Part shown: positions 27,813 to 37,081 of the stretch, in pieces
How positions within the stretch are numbered: the stretch's first letter is position 1
Layout: every line of letters starts with the position of its first letter
NCBI RefSeq assembly: GCF_017309955.1
Contig: NZ_CP021247.1
Coordinates: forward strand, 3,125,001-3,189,000
Direction: 5' to 3'
Source: Novosphingobium sp. KA1
GTDB lineage: Bacteria > Pseudomonadota > Alphaproteobacteria > Sphingomonadales > Sphingomonadaceae
DNA length: 64,000 nucleotides
Program-made: the position numbers and the translations under genes
The notes under the pieces: generated by a model
What the model was told of the DNA's origin: nothing
The model's database searches: none
Seen by the model: only the letters and a program-made list of their open reading frames with translations

Positions 27813-29786
27813 TCAGTTGGCAGCGGTGCCGGTGCCGGCAAGACGGTCGCTGACCGTCTTGATCGCGGCGGGGTGCGTGGTGGCGCCGACCTGCTTGCGG
27901 ATCGCCTGGGCGAGAGCCTCGGTATAGGCGCTGCCGAGCTGGCTCGACAGTTCGCGCTGGGTGCCCTGGACGACCAGCGGGTTGTCGGTCTTGCCGGGCA
28001 CCACGTCCTTGAGCGCGACGATGAACCAGCCGCGGTTTCCGCCGACCGCCTGCACCTTCACGGTGTTCTTGGCCATGTGGAACAGCAGCGAGACCGGCGG
28101 CGGCACCTGGCGGCCCTGGCGCATCGCGGCGGTCAGCATCTGGCGCGACATGGCGACGTCCTGGACCGGGGGCAGGCTCTTGCCGAGCGCGGCGATCGCC
28201 TCGTTCAGCGACTTGCCGCCCTTGACGGCTGCCTGGATCTTCAGCGCGGCGGCCTTGGCTGCGGCAGCGCCCTTGTCCTGCTTCCAGGCATCGGCGACGT
28301 CGTTGCCGATTTCCTTGAAGGGAGCGGGGGCCGAGGCGGTGATCGCGGTCACGTCGTAGATCACGTAGCTCTGGCCGGGCGAGTTTGCAGTGCCGGGGGT
28401 GAGCTGGGCGAGCTGCGGCTTTTCCTGCTCCATGCCGAACGCGGTCGACAGGATCGGCTGCAGCTGGGCCGGGGCAGTCTCGCCCGCCTTGCCGTAGACC
28501 GAGCCATTGGCGATGATCGGCTGCGTCGTCGCGACGGTGGCGCCGACGGCCTTGGCCACTTCGACGAGGCTGGCGCCGCTCTGGAACTGGTCGTCGATAC
28601 GGGCGAGCAGGTCGGTGAAGGCGGCGCGGCGCTTTTCTTCAGCCAGCTTGGTGACGATCTCGGCGCGCACGGCGGCGAGGGGCTTTTCGGGCGTCTTCTG
28701 CTCGGAATCCACGCGGATCACGTGCCAGCCCAGCGCGCTCTTCTGCGGCACCGCCAGCTTGCCGACCGGGGCCGCGAAAACGGCGTCGGCGATGGCGGGC
28801 GAGAACTGCGATGCCAGCTGTTCACGCGTGAACGATTCGAGCTTGGCGGCCGAAAGGCGCCGTTCGGTCGCGGCCAGTTCGAGCGACTTGCCGCCGGCCA
28901 CTTCGGCGGCAACGGCCTTGGCGGCGGCTTCGGTCGGCACGATCAGCTGGGTGAGCTTGCGATCGTCGCGCGCGGCGTAAAGTGCGGCCTTGTCGGCCTC
29001 GTAGCGCTTGGCCACTTCCGCGTCGGTGGGCGCGGCGACGTTCTTCAGCGCTTCCTCGCCGAAGGTGGCGTAGCGGATGGTGCGGCGCTCGGGGCGGACG
29101 AACTGGTTGATATGGGTCTTGTAGAAGCTCTCGAGCTCGGCCGGGGTGGCGGGCTGCGTCGGCGCGAAGGCGAGTGCGGGCAGCGTGGCGACCTGGCCCT
29201 TGCGGTTTTCTTCGAGCAGCGCGGCATAGCGCGCGGCGAGCGAGCTGGGCATCGTGGCTGCGAACTGGGCCGGGATCATCAGCTGCTGGGCGATCAGGCC
29301 CTGCGTGAAGTCGTCGCGCAGCGCGGCCTCGGGAATGCCTTTCTGGGCCAGCGCCTGGCGGAACGCGTCCTGGCTGAACTTGCCGTCGACACCCTGGAAA
29401 GCCGGGATGCGGGCGATCTCGCTGTCGACCAGGCGCTTGCTGGCGACAACGCCGTTGTCCTTGCCGAACACGCCGATCGCGGTGCGCGAGATCATCTCGT
29501 CGAGGATGCGGGTGAGCCCGCCCTCGGCGACCAGCATCTTCATCGTCGCGGTCGGGTTCTGCTGCTTGATCTGTTCCAGCTGCGAATTGGCGGCGGTGGC
29601 GAGGTCGTTGGCCTCCACGCTCTTGCCGCCGACGGTGGCGACCGAGGTCGTGCTGGAAAGGCCTGCCGTCTCGCGCATGCCGTTGATGTCGCCGCCCGCA
29701 AAGGCAAGCGTGATCAGCACGAGCACTGCCAGGGCGATGCCGGCCCCGATCTTGGACTTCAGGAAGTTACGGAAGAATGAGAGCAT
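27813..29786 (-). CDS. ppiD: PpiD-type periplasmic folding chaperone (peptidyl-prolyl isomerase)
   Basis: 657 aa. One N-terminal membrane anchor (KIGAGIALAVLVLITLAFAG, residues ~12-31), then a SurA_N-like chaperone region (residues ~55-230) and a PpiC/parvulin domain around residues 250-370 (LTQLIVPTEAAAKAVAAEV, ALGWHVIRVDS). A second, degenerate parvulin-like region follows to about 620. This anchored layout is that of PpiD, which assists proteins leaving the Sec translocon; SurA would instead have a cleaved signal. It lies upstream of trpE on the same strand and may share a transcript with the trp genes. Confidence 0.9.
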   Translation of the reverse strand: MLSFFRNFLKSKIGAGIALAVLVLITLAFAGGDINGMRETAGLSSTTSVATVGGKSVEANDLATAANSQLEQIKQQNPTATMKMLVAEGGLTRILDEMISRTAIGVFGKDNGVVASKRLVDSEIARIPAFQGVDGKFSQDAFRQALAQKGIPEAALRDDFTQGLIAQQLMIPAQFAATMPSSLAARYAALLEENRKGQVATLPALAFAPTQPATPAELESFYKTHINQFVRPERRTIRYATFGEEALKNVAAPTDAEVAKRYEADKAALYAARDDRKLTQLIVPTEAAAKAVAAEVAGGKSLELAATERRLSAAKLESFTREQLASQFSPAIADAVFAAPVGKLAVPQKSALGWHVIRVDSEQKTPEKPLAAVRAEIVTKLAEEKRRAAFTDLLARIDDQFQSGASLVEVAKAVGATVATTQPIIANGSVYGKAGETAPAQLQPILSTAFGMEQEKPQLAQLTPGTANSPGQSYVIYDVTAITASAPAPFKEIGNDVADAWKQDKGAAAAKAAALKIQAAVKGGKSLNEAIAALGKSLPPVQDVAMSRQMLTAAMRQGRQVPPPVSLLFHMAKNTVKVQAVGGNRGWFIVALKDVVPGKTDNPLVVQGTQRELSSQLGSAYTEALAQAIRKQVGATTHPAAIKTVSDRLAGTGTAAN

Positions 29787-29906
29787 GGACCGTGCCGTTC
29801 AGCGTGGAGACGAATATGCGAAGCAGCGCAAAGGCAAAGCCGATGCGGGCGCAGGCTTTAGGGGGCGCGGTGCGATCCTGCAATGGCTGACATGGTCTTG
29901 CCGGGC

Positions 29907-29952
29907 ATTGCCGGCAGGCGCCCCGCCCGATTGCCGACAGGCGCCCCGCCCG
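29907..29952. repeat. 23-bp direct repeat, two adjacent copies
   Basis: ATTGCCGGCAGGCGCCCCG plus CCCG is immediately repeated with a single G-to-A change (29907-29929 and 29930-29952). It lies in the ppiD-tpiA intergenic region, about 120 bases upstream of the ppiD start. Confidence 0.9.
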
Positions 29953-30067
29953 GCAGCCGGTGCGGAGGAATTTGGGTTCACGTTGTCGGAGGTCTCCTTG
30001 CCTGTGTCAAAGTGACGCAGTTGCGCCACGCGCGGGCGGTTTTGCCAGATCCGGGACGGCGCGAATT

Positions 30068-30096
30068 TTGACAATTGGGCCTGCCGTGCCTAGCAG
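30068..30096 (+). promoter_or_regulatory. Candidate sigma-70-type promoter of tpiA
   Basis: TTGACA at 30068-30073 and TAGCAG at 30091-30096 are separated by 17 bases. The -35 is ideal and the -10 weak, as is common in alphaproteobacteria. The leader to tpiA would be about 90 bases. Confidence 0.45.
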
Positions 30097-30192
30097 CGGC
30101 CCGGCAAGCATCCGGACGATTCCCGCTTTGACCTCATCAAGAAGCGGTTGATGGGTGGCCGGACGCAGAAAATGATTCAGGGTTTTTGTTAA

Positions 30193-30951
30193 ATGGCTGG
30201 TCTGCCTTACATCGTCGGTAACTGGAAAATGAACGGCACGCGCGCGATGCTCAGCGAGGCGCGCGCGGTCGATCGGGCAGCCGCACGCTTTCCCAAGGTG
30301 CAGGTGGGTCTGGCGCCGCCAGCCACGCTGATCTTCCGGATGCGCGATGCCGTCGAACTGATCGGCGTCGGCGGGCAGGATTGCCGCGCCGAAGAGAGCG
30401 GCGCCTACACCGGCGACATTTCCGCGCCCATGCTCAAGGATGCCGGTGCCGACTTCACCATTCTCGGCCACTCGGAGCGCCGTACGCTCCACGGCGAGAG
30501 CGATGCCCAGGTCAACGCCAAGGCGCAGGCCGCGCTTGGCGCGGGGCTGGCGGTGATTCTCTGCGTCGGCGAGACCGAGGCCCAGCGCGATGCGGGCGAG
30601 GCGCTTGCCGTCGTGACCGGCCAGCTCGACGGTTCGTGCCCGCGTGTTGACGGGGCGCCGGAAAAGCTGTCGATCGCCTATGAGCCGGTCTGGGCGATCG
30701 GTACCGGCCGCGTGCCTTCGATCGAGGACGTGGCGCAAATGCACGCGGCAATCCGTGCCAAGCTGGTCGCGCTCTACGGCGAAGGCGGGGCGGACGTGCG
30801 CATTCTCTATGGCGGTTCGGTCAAGGCCGAGAATGCGGCCGAGCTGCTCTCCGTGCCCGACGTGGGCGGGGCGCTGGTCGGCGGCGCCAGCCTGAGCGCC
30901 GAGAGCTTCACCGCGATCATCGGCGCTGCCGCGCTGCTGGACGCCGATTGA
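30193..30951 (+). CDS. tpiA: Triosephosphate isomerase
   Basis: 252 aa. Interconverts dihydroxyacetone phosphate and glyceraldehyde 3-phosphate. Active-site residues are Asn/Lys in YIVGNWKMNGT, His in ILGHSERR and Glu in AYEPVWAIGTG, followed by the phosphate-binding ILYGGSVK. Full length. The next gene is secG, an order common in alphaproteobacteria (tpiA-secG-pyrG). Confidence 0.98.
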   Translation: MAGLPYIVGNWKMNGTRAMLSEARAVDRAAARFPKVQVGLAPPATLIFRMRDAVELIGVGGQDCRAEESGAYTGDISAPMLKDAGADFTILGHSERRTLHGESDAQVNAKAQAALGAGLAVILCVGETEAQRDAGEALAVVTGQLDGSCPRVDGAPEKLSIAYEPVWAIGTGRVPSIEDVAQMHAAIRAKLVALYGEGGADVRILYGGSVKAENAAELLSVPDVGGALVGGASLSAESFTAIIGAAALLDAD

Positions 30952-31100
30952 CGCGCAATTCCTGAGGCTTTCCGGGGGCGGGCGGGCGTCTTGCCGCCCA
31001 TCTCCGGCAGACGGCTTGCGCCGGGGCGTTCGAGCGCCTATCTGCGCGGCTTGAATCGCGGACGGGTCACCGTCCCCTTCGAAAGATCGAGATTTACACG

Positions 31101-31511
31101 ATGCTGTTCACTTTCCTGACCGTAGTCCAGGCGATCGTCGCCCTCCTTCTGGTGGTCGTGATTCTGGTGCAGAAGTCGGAAGGCGGCGGCCTCGGTGTGG
31201 GTGGCAGCCCCTCGGGCATGCTGTCGGCACGCGGTGCGGCGAACTTCCTGACCCGCGCCACCGGCGGCCTTGCTGCCGCCTTCGTGATTCTCTCGATCGT
31301 TCTTGCGGCGCTGGCCGTCGGCAAGACCGGCGACGACGTCGACACTTCCCTTCAGCGCGCTGCGGTTCCCGCTGCGCCGGCGCAGCAGGCGCCCGCGCAG
31401 AACGACCCGCTCGCCGGTGCGGCCAATCCGGCCGCTGGGGCTCCTGCGAGCCCGGCCGCGGGTCAGTCGACTCCGGCCAACGATCCGCTTTCGGGTGCTG
31501 CCGGTCATTGA
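31101..31511 (+). CDS. secG: SecG, protein-export translocase subunit
   Basis: 136 aa. Two membrane helices (FLTVVQAIVALLLVVVILVQ and a second around residues 55-75), with the conserved VQKSEGGGLGVGG loop and the GAANFLTRAT segment between them. The last ~60 residues are an Ala/Pro-rich extension typical of alphaproteobacterial SecG. It assists SecYE at the inner membrane. Confidence 0.95.
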   Translation: MLFTFLTVVQAIVALLLVVVILVQKSEGGGLGVGGSPSGMLSARGAANFLTRATGGLAAAFVILSIVLAALAVGKTGDDVDTSLQRAAVPAAPAQQAPAQNDPLAGAANPAAGAPASPAAGQSTPANDPLSGAAGH

Positions 31512-31548
31512 TCTGACCCGGTAACTTCCGGCGTATCACTGTAGCGCG

Positions 31549-31577
31549 AATGCCGTCTGGCGTTGTCAGGCGGCATT
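31549..31577 (+). terminator. Hairpin after secG, possible terminator
   Basis: AATGCCGTCTG pairs with CAGGCGGCATT (11 bp with one wobble), followed within a few bases by a weak T-rich stretch (TGATCTGTTTTG). It lies 38 bases after the secG stop. Confidence 0.5.
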
Positions 31578-31641
31578 TGATCTGTTTTGTTCTGTGGATT
31601 GAGGCACAGGGCTCTTGCCCTTGTGCCCCCATGCAATTTAA

Positions 31642-33282
<1,641 letters not shown>

Positions 33283-33322
33283 TCCGGCGGCGCCTGATCC
33301 ATCAGGCGATACGAAATTCGGG

Positions 33323-33361
33323 AAGGGCCGGTTTCCTCCGTGGAAACCGGCCCTTTTTCGT
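33323..33361 (+). terminator. Rho-independent terminator of pyrG
   Basis: AAGGGCCGGTTTC pairs perfectly with GAAACCGGCCCTT around a short loop and is followed by a T run, ending just before the convergent transporter gene. Confidence 0.93.
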
Positions 33362-33362
33362 T

Positions 33363-34316
33363 TCAGCCCAGCAGGGAGAGCAGCAGCGTGACCGTTCCCA
33401 CCGACAACACGGTGGAGGCAAGAATGACTTTGGCGGTGAGGGCGCCCTCGCGGCGGTGGAACTCGGCGAGCATGAACGGCCCGGTGCCGGTGGGCAATGC
33501 CGCCAGCAGCACGGCGGCATGGCGCAAGGCGGCGGGCAGGGGGATGACCCAGAGCGCCAGCGCCAGGGTCAGCGCGGGATAGACAAAGAGCTTGAGGGCG
33601 ACGAGCGCCACGGTCTCGCCCGCCGCGCCCGCGCCCGCGCCCGCGCCCTCGCCCTTGTCGCGCGGTTCGGCGAGGAACATGCCCAGGCACACCAGCGCGC
33701 AGGGGCTGGCGGCCGAGCCCAGCAGCTTGAGAAAGGCATCGAGCGGGGCTGCCACGCCGATGCCGCTGGCCATGACCGCCGCGCCAGCCAGCGGCGCCAG
33801 CACCAGCGGATTGCGAAACAGCGCCTGCCCCACCCGCAGCGCGATCACCGCAGGGTTGCCGCTCTTCTGGTTGCCGAACTCGATCAGGACGATGGCCAGC
33901 GCGAAGAGCACGCAAACGGTGTTGATCGTGGCGATCAGGGTCAGGGTCTGCGAGGCCGGGCCGAGGGTGGCGAGCAGTAGCGGAAAGCCAAGGAATGCCG
34001 TGTTCGAATAGCTGGCATTGAGCCCGAGGATCGCGGCATTGCCGATCGGCCGCCCCATGATCCGGCTGACCGCTACCGTCAGCACAAAGAACAGGAACGT
34101 GCTGACCGCGAAGACGGCGACAAAGCGGGGTTGCCAGAGCTGCGCGAAGTTCGCCTTGGCGACGATGTCGAACAGCAGTGCGGGCAGGGCAAGGTAGACG
34201 ACGAAGCGATTGAGTTCGGTCGTCGACTGCGGGCTGAAGATCCCCACCCGCCGGGCAAGCCATCCCACGAGGGTCAGCGCGAAGATGGGCAGGACGATGG
34301 AGAGAATGGATAGCAT
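33363..34316 (-). CDS. AEC-family (auxin-efflux-carrier-type) transporter
   Basis: 317 aa with about ten hydrophobic helices. N-terminal LSIVLPIFALTLVGWLARR, the central NASYSNTAFLGFPLL and the second-half PLVLAPLAGAAVMASG are typical of the AEC/membrane transport protein family. Members move small organic acids such as malonate or malate; the substrate here cannot be read from sequence. A Gly-Ala-rich loop around residues 215-230 is unusual. It converges on pyrG. Confidence 0.88.
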   Translation of the reverse strand: MLSILSIVLPIFALTLVGWLARRVGIFSPQSTTELNRFVVYLALPALLFDIVAKANFAQLWQPRFVAVFAVSTFLFFVLTVAVSRIMGRPIGNAAILGLNASYSNTAFLGFPLLLATLGPASQTLTLIATINTVCVLFALAIVLIEFGNQKSGNPAVIALRVGQALFRNPLVLAPLAGAAVMASGIGVAAPLDAFLKLLGSAASPCALVCLGMFLAEPRDKGEGAGAGAGAAGETVALVALKLFVYPALTLALALWVIPLPAALRHAAVLLAALPTGTGPFMLAEFHRREGALTAKVILASTVLSVGTVTLLLSLLG

Positions 34317-34417
34317 TGCGGAATGGCGGCCCGGGCTTGCGTCAAAGCCCAGGGCTTATCGGGAGAAAGCCCGCAGTTCCAGCATGTCGCGGTTGCCGGC
34401 CGTGCAATTGCGAATGC

Positions 34418-34448
34418 AAAAAGGGCGGCCCGGAAACCGGACCGCCCC
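34418..34448 (-). terminator. Rho-independent terminator of hsp20
   Basis: On the minus strand GGGGCGGTCCGG pairs with CCGGGCCGCCC around a TTT loop, followed by five T. It lies about 25 bases after the hsp20 stop. Confidence 0.88.
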
Positions 34449-34473
34449 GTCAATTCCACGCGTTTGCGGGCCG

Positions 34474-34941
34474 TCAGGCTGCGGCGGTTTCGCCCGGACC
34501 GCCTTCGACCACGGTCAGCGTATTGCCGCCGATCGCGATCTTCTTGGGCTTCATCGCCTCGGGCACTTCGCGCACGAGGTCGATCACCAGCAGGCCGTCG
34601 GCAAGGTCGGCGGCGTCCACGCGGACATAGTCGGCCAGTTCGAACCGGCGCTCGAACCCGCGCTGGGCAATGCCGATGTGCAGCATTTCACCTTCGGGGG
34701 CCTCTTCGGGCTTGTGGCCCTTGACGACCAGCAGGTTGGCCTGCGCGGTGATGTCGATGTCGGCAGGCTTGAAGCCGGCGACCGCCAGGGTGATGCGATA
34801 GGCATCGGCGCCGCGGCGTTCGATGTTGAAGGGGGGATACTTGTCGCCCGCATTGGCGCGGCCCTGGTTTTCGATCATGTCGAAAAGACGGTCGAAGCCG
34901 ACCATGGTGCGACGGTAGGGGGTAAAGTCGATACGGTTCAT
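34474..34941 (-). CDS. Small heat-shock protein, Hsp20/alpha-crystallin family
   Basis: 155 aa from the ATG at 34941 (MNRIDFTPYRRTMVGFDRLFD), the IbpA-like N-terminus; GAGGA lies eight bases upstream. The alpha-crystallin domain spans ~residues 35-130 (YPPFNIERRG, AYRITLAVAGF, ADIDITAQ, LLVVKGHK, GIAQRGFERRFELADYV). It is an ATP-independent chaperone holding unfolding proteins during heat stress. The upstream region has an RpoH-type promoter and an RNA-thermometer-like leader; a terminator follows, so it is a single-gene unit. Confidence 0.95.
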   Translation of the reverse strand: MNRIDFTPYRRTMVGFDRLFDMIENQGRANAGDKYPPFNIERRGADAYRITLAVAGFKPADIDITAQANLLVVKGHKPEEAPEGEMLHIGIAQRGFERRFELADYVRVDAADLADGLLVIDLVREVPEAMKPKKIAIGGNTLTVVEGGPGETAAA

Positions 34942-35035
34942 GACAAAAATCCTCGTTTGAGCAATCTTCGTGTGAGGAGGCCCGGATCGCCGGCGCCTCG
35001 TTTGCAAGCCATCCCCATCGTGGGCCATGACTTGT
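34942..35035 (-). promoter_or_regulatory. ROSE-type RNA thermometer in the hsp20 leader
   Basis: The predicted ~94-base leader ends with a hairpin in which TTGCTC (plus strand 34959-34964) pairs with the ribosome binding site GAGGA (34950-34954) across an AAAC loop, leaving one G opposite or bulged. This matches the U(U/C)GCU anti-SD signature of ROSE elements. The stem extends by A/G-T pairs on both sides. Upstream GC-rich segments can form further hairpins. ROSE elements control small heat-shock genes in many alphaproteobacteria by melting at high temperature. Confidence 0.72.
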
Positions 35036-35041
35036 AACCCT

Positions 35042-35069
35042 AGATATGTTAGCCGCGCCGCGTTTCAAG
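35042..35069 (-). promoter_or_regulatory. RpoH (heat-shock sigma) promoter of hsp20
   Basis: On the minus strand CTTG (as CTTGAAA) is followed after 17 bases by CATATCT, close to the alphaproteobacterial RpoH consensus (CTTG-N17/18-CYTATNT). It is placed so that transcription would start at about 35035. Confidence 0.7.
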
Positions 35070-35136
35070 GCTTGCCCAGCAAGGCGCGAGGCGGTCGCCG
35101 AAAAAATGCCAAGAGTCTGAATTCAAGGAGTGTTCG

Positions 35137-35400
35137 ATGAGCCAGCCCAAGGTCGAGATCTATACCAAGTGGGGCTGCCCCTATTGCGTGATGGCCAAGT
35201 CGCTGCTGGACGGCAAAGGCGTGGCCTACGAGGAATACGACGTGACCATGGGCGGCGAGAAGCGCGCCGAGATGGAAGCGCGTGTGCCCGGTGCGCGCAC
35301 GGTCCCGCAGGTGCTGGTTGACGGAAAGCCCTATGGCGGGTTCGACGACATCAATGCGCTCGATCGCAAGGGCGAGCTCGATCCCGTGCTGGGGCTCTGA
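35137..35400 (+). CDS. grxC: Glutaredoxin 3
   Basis: 87 aa. The redox centre is WGCPYCVMAK (CPYC), with the glutathione-binding TVPQV and GGFDDINALD further on. It reduces disulfides using glutathione in the cytoplasm. AAGGAG precedes the ATG. The next gene starts one base after its stop and encodes a nitrilase-family amidase, an arrangement common in alphaproteobacteria. Confidence 0.96.
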   Translation: MSQPKVEIYTKWGCPYCVMAKSLLDGKGVAYEEYDVTMGGEKRAEMEARVPGARTVPQVLVDGKPYGGFDDINALDRKGELDPVLGL

Positions 35401-35401
35401 G

Positions 35402-36223
35402 ATGACCCGCGCCGCGCTGTTCCAGATGACCACGGGCATCGATCCCGTGGCCAACGCCCAGGCAATCGTTGCCGCCGTGGCCGAAGCCAGGGCGGGCGGT
35501 GCGGCCATGCTGTTCACGCCGGAGATGTCCGGCCTGCTCGACCGGCAGCGCGACAGGGCGGCGGCGAACATCGTTTCCGAGGACGAGGACCCTGTGCTGG
35601 CCGCCGTGCGCGAAGCGGCCGCGCGCGAGGGGCTGTGGGTCCACATCGGCTCGCTGGCGGTGCGTCCCGAAGGCGGTGACGGTCGTTATGCCAACCGCGC
35701 GTTCGTGATCGACGACAAGGGCGAGATCCGGGCCCGCTACGACAAGATGCACATGTTCGACGTCGATCTGGCGACGGGCGAATCCTGGCGCGAATCCAAT
35801 GCCTATGCTCCCGGTGACACGGTGGTGACGGTGGAAACCCCGTTGGGCCGCCTTGGCCTGGCGATCTGCTACGACGTGCGCTTCCCCGCACTGTTCGAGG
35901 CGCTAGGTCGGGCCAAGTGCGATGTGATCGCCACCCCGGCGGCCTTCACGGTGCCGACCGGCAAGGCGCACTGGCACCTGATGCAGCGGGCCCGCGCGGT
36001 GGAGGCGAGCGCCTATGTGCTCAGCGCGGCACAAGTGGGCAGGCATGAGGACGGGCGCGAAACATACGGTCACAGCCTTGCCATCGACCCGTGGGGCGAG
36101 ATCCTGCTCGACATGGGTGGTGAAACGGCGGGGCTTGGCTTTGCCGATCTGGATCCTGCGCGGATCGCCGAAGTGCGCGCCCAATTGCCGAGCCTTGCCA
36201 ATCGGCGCATGATCGCCGATTAA
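35402..36223 (+). CDS. Carbon-nitrogen hydrolase (Nit1-like, probable deaminated-glutathione amidase)
   Basis: 273 aa from the ATG at 35402. The nitrilase catalytic triad is visible: Glu in FTPEMSG, Lys in RYDKMHMFDVDL and Cys in LAICYDVRFP. These blocks are close to Nit1/YbeM-type proteins, which hydrolyse deaminated glutathione produced by transaminase side reactions. The neighbour grxC, with which it is probably co-transcribed, fits a glutathione-related role. The exact substrate is inferred. Confidence 0.88.
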   Translation: MTRAALFQMTTGIDPVANAQAIVAAVAEARAGGAAMLFTPEMSGLLDRQRDRAAANIVSEDEDPVLAAVREAAAREGLWVHIGSLAVRPEGGDGRYANRAFVIDDKGEIRARYDKMHMFDVDLATGESWRESNAYAPGDTVVTVETPLGRLGLAICYDVRFPALFEALGRAKCDVIATPAAFTVPTGKAHWHLMQRARAVEASAYVLSAAQVGRHEDGRETYGHSLAIDPWGEILLDMGGETAGLGFADLDPARIAEVRAQLPSLANRRMIAD

Positions 36224-36260
36224 GTCCCAAAGCTGACGGGTTTCGCGCAAGAATATCGCC

Positions 36261-36752
36261 ATGATTGTCTATGATCTCGAGTGCCGCTCGGCGCGCCACC
36301 GTTTCGAGGGCTGGTTCAAGTCCTCGGACGACTTCGCACGCCAGCAGGAACGCGGCCTGCTCTGCTGCCCGCAATGCGGCACCGATGAAGTGGAGAAGGC
36401 GTTGCAGGCGCCGCGACTGACCCGCAAGGGCAACCAGCGTAGCGAGCCGGTTCCGACCCGTGCGGCGCAGCCGGCTGCGGCACCCGCCGCACCGGTGGCC
36501 AGCGTGCCGCTGCCGCCGCAGGCGGTGGAACTGATCCACAAACTGGCGACGATGCAGGCCGAGGCGCTCAAGGACAGCCGCTATGTCGGCAGGAATTTTG
36601 CAGAGGATGCCCGCGCCATGCATTACGGCGAGCGCGAGCACGAAGTGATCCACGGCGAAGCCAGTGCCGAGCAGGCTCAGGAACTGATCGAGGAAGGCAT
36701 TGCCGTCGCGGCCCTGCCGTTTCCGGTGGTTCCCCCCGAAAGCGCGAACTGA
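36261..36752 (+). CDS. DUF1178 family protein
   Basis: 163 aa. N-terminal MIVYDLEC followed by a zinc-ribbon-like pattern (LECRSARHRFEGWFKSS, CCPQCGT) is the DUF1178 hallmark. The middle is an Ala/Pro-rich linker and the C-terminal part has YVGRNFAEDARAMHYGE. Function is unknown. It is typically found beside grxC and the nitrilase, as here, and the three probably form one transcript. Confidence 0.9.
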   Translation: MIVYDLECRSARHRFEGWFKSSDDFARQQERGLLCCPQCGTDEVEKALQAPRLTRKGNQRSEPVPTRAAQPAAAPAAPVASVPLPPQAVELIHKLATMQAEALKDSRYVGRNFAEDARAMHYGEREHEVIHGEASAEQAQELIEEGIAVAALPFPVVPPESAN

Positions 36753-36797
36753 ACGAATTGCCAACTCCGGTTCCTCACGGTAGGAGGCCGGGCAGGG

Positions 36798-36874
36798 GCG
36801 CCCGTAGCTCAGCCGGATAGAGCACCAGATTCCTAATCTGGGGGCCATGGGTTCGAATCCCGTCGGGCGCACCA
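36798..36874 (+). tRNA. tRNA-Arg (anticodon CCT)
   Basis: 77 bases with encoded CCA. The acceptor stem GCGCCCG pairs with CGGGCGC, the D-stem is GCTC/GAGC, the anticodon stem CCAGA/TCTGG encloses loop TTCCTAA (anticodon CCT, reading AGG), and the T-loop is TTCGAAT. All stems pair. A terminator follows. Confidence 0.97.
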
Positions 36875-36884
36875 CGTTTCAGGA

Positions 36885-36912
36885 AAGCCCCCGGTATTCC
36901 CGGGGGTTTTTC
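36885..36912 (+). terminator. Rho-independent terminator after tRNA-Arg
   Basis: AGCCCCCGG pairs with CCGGGGGTT across a short loop and is followed by a T-rich run, 11 bases downstream of the tRNA. Confidence 0.9.
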
Positions 36913-37081
36913 TTTGTCGGGCGTGCCCCGGCCTGGCCGCAGGCGTGGCTGCCGGTCTGAAAAAACTCCCGCCATTTCATCGTCGAACCGCTGATTCGAA
37001 CCAGACCGGCAGCAGCAAGGGTGCTTTCCACTTGCCGCCGAAGCGATTAGTCTTGGCCGATGCCCCAGGGGGATGTGCGAC

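Larger units (their letters stand above)
29787..30192. other. 406-base intergenic region between divergent ppiD and tpiA
   Basis: No convincing gene. The half nearest ppiD contains a 23-bp direct repeat. The half nearest tpiA contains a TTGACA-type promoter and a 95-base leader. Divergent promoters for ppiD and tpiA are expected here; no ribosome-binding riboswitch is recognised. Confidence 0.6.

Noticed and set aside
36798..36874. tRNA-Arg(CCT) as integration site of the prophage
   Set aside because: tRNA-Arg is a common target, but the integrase ends 27 kb away and no phage genes or duplicated 3' tRNA end lie next to it.
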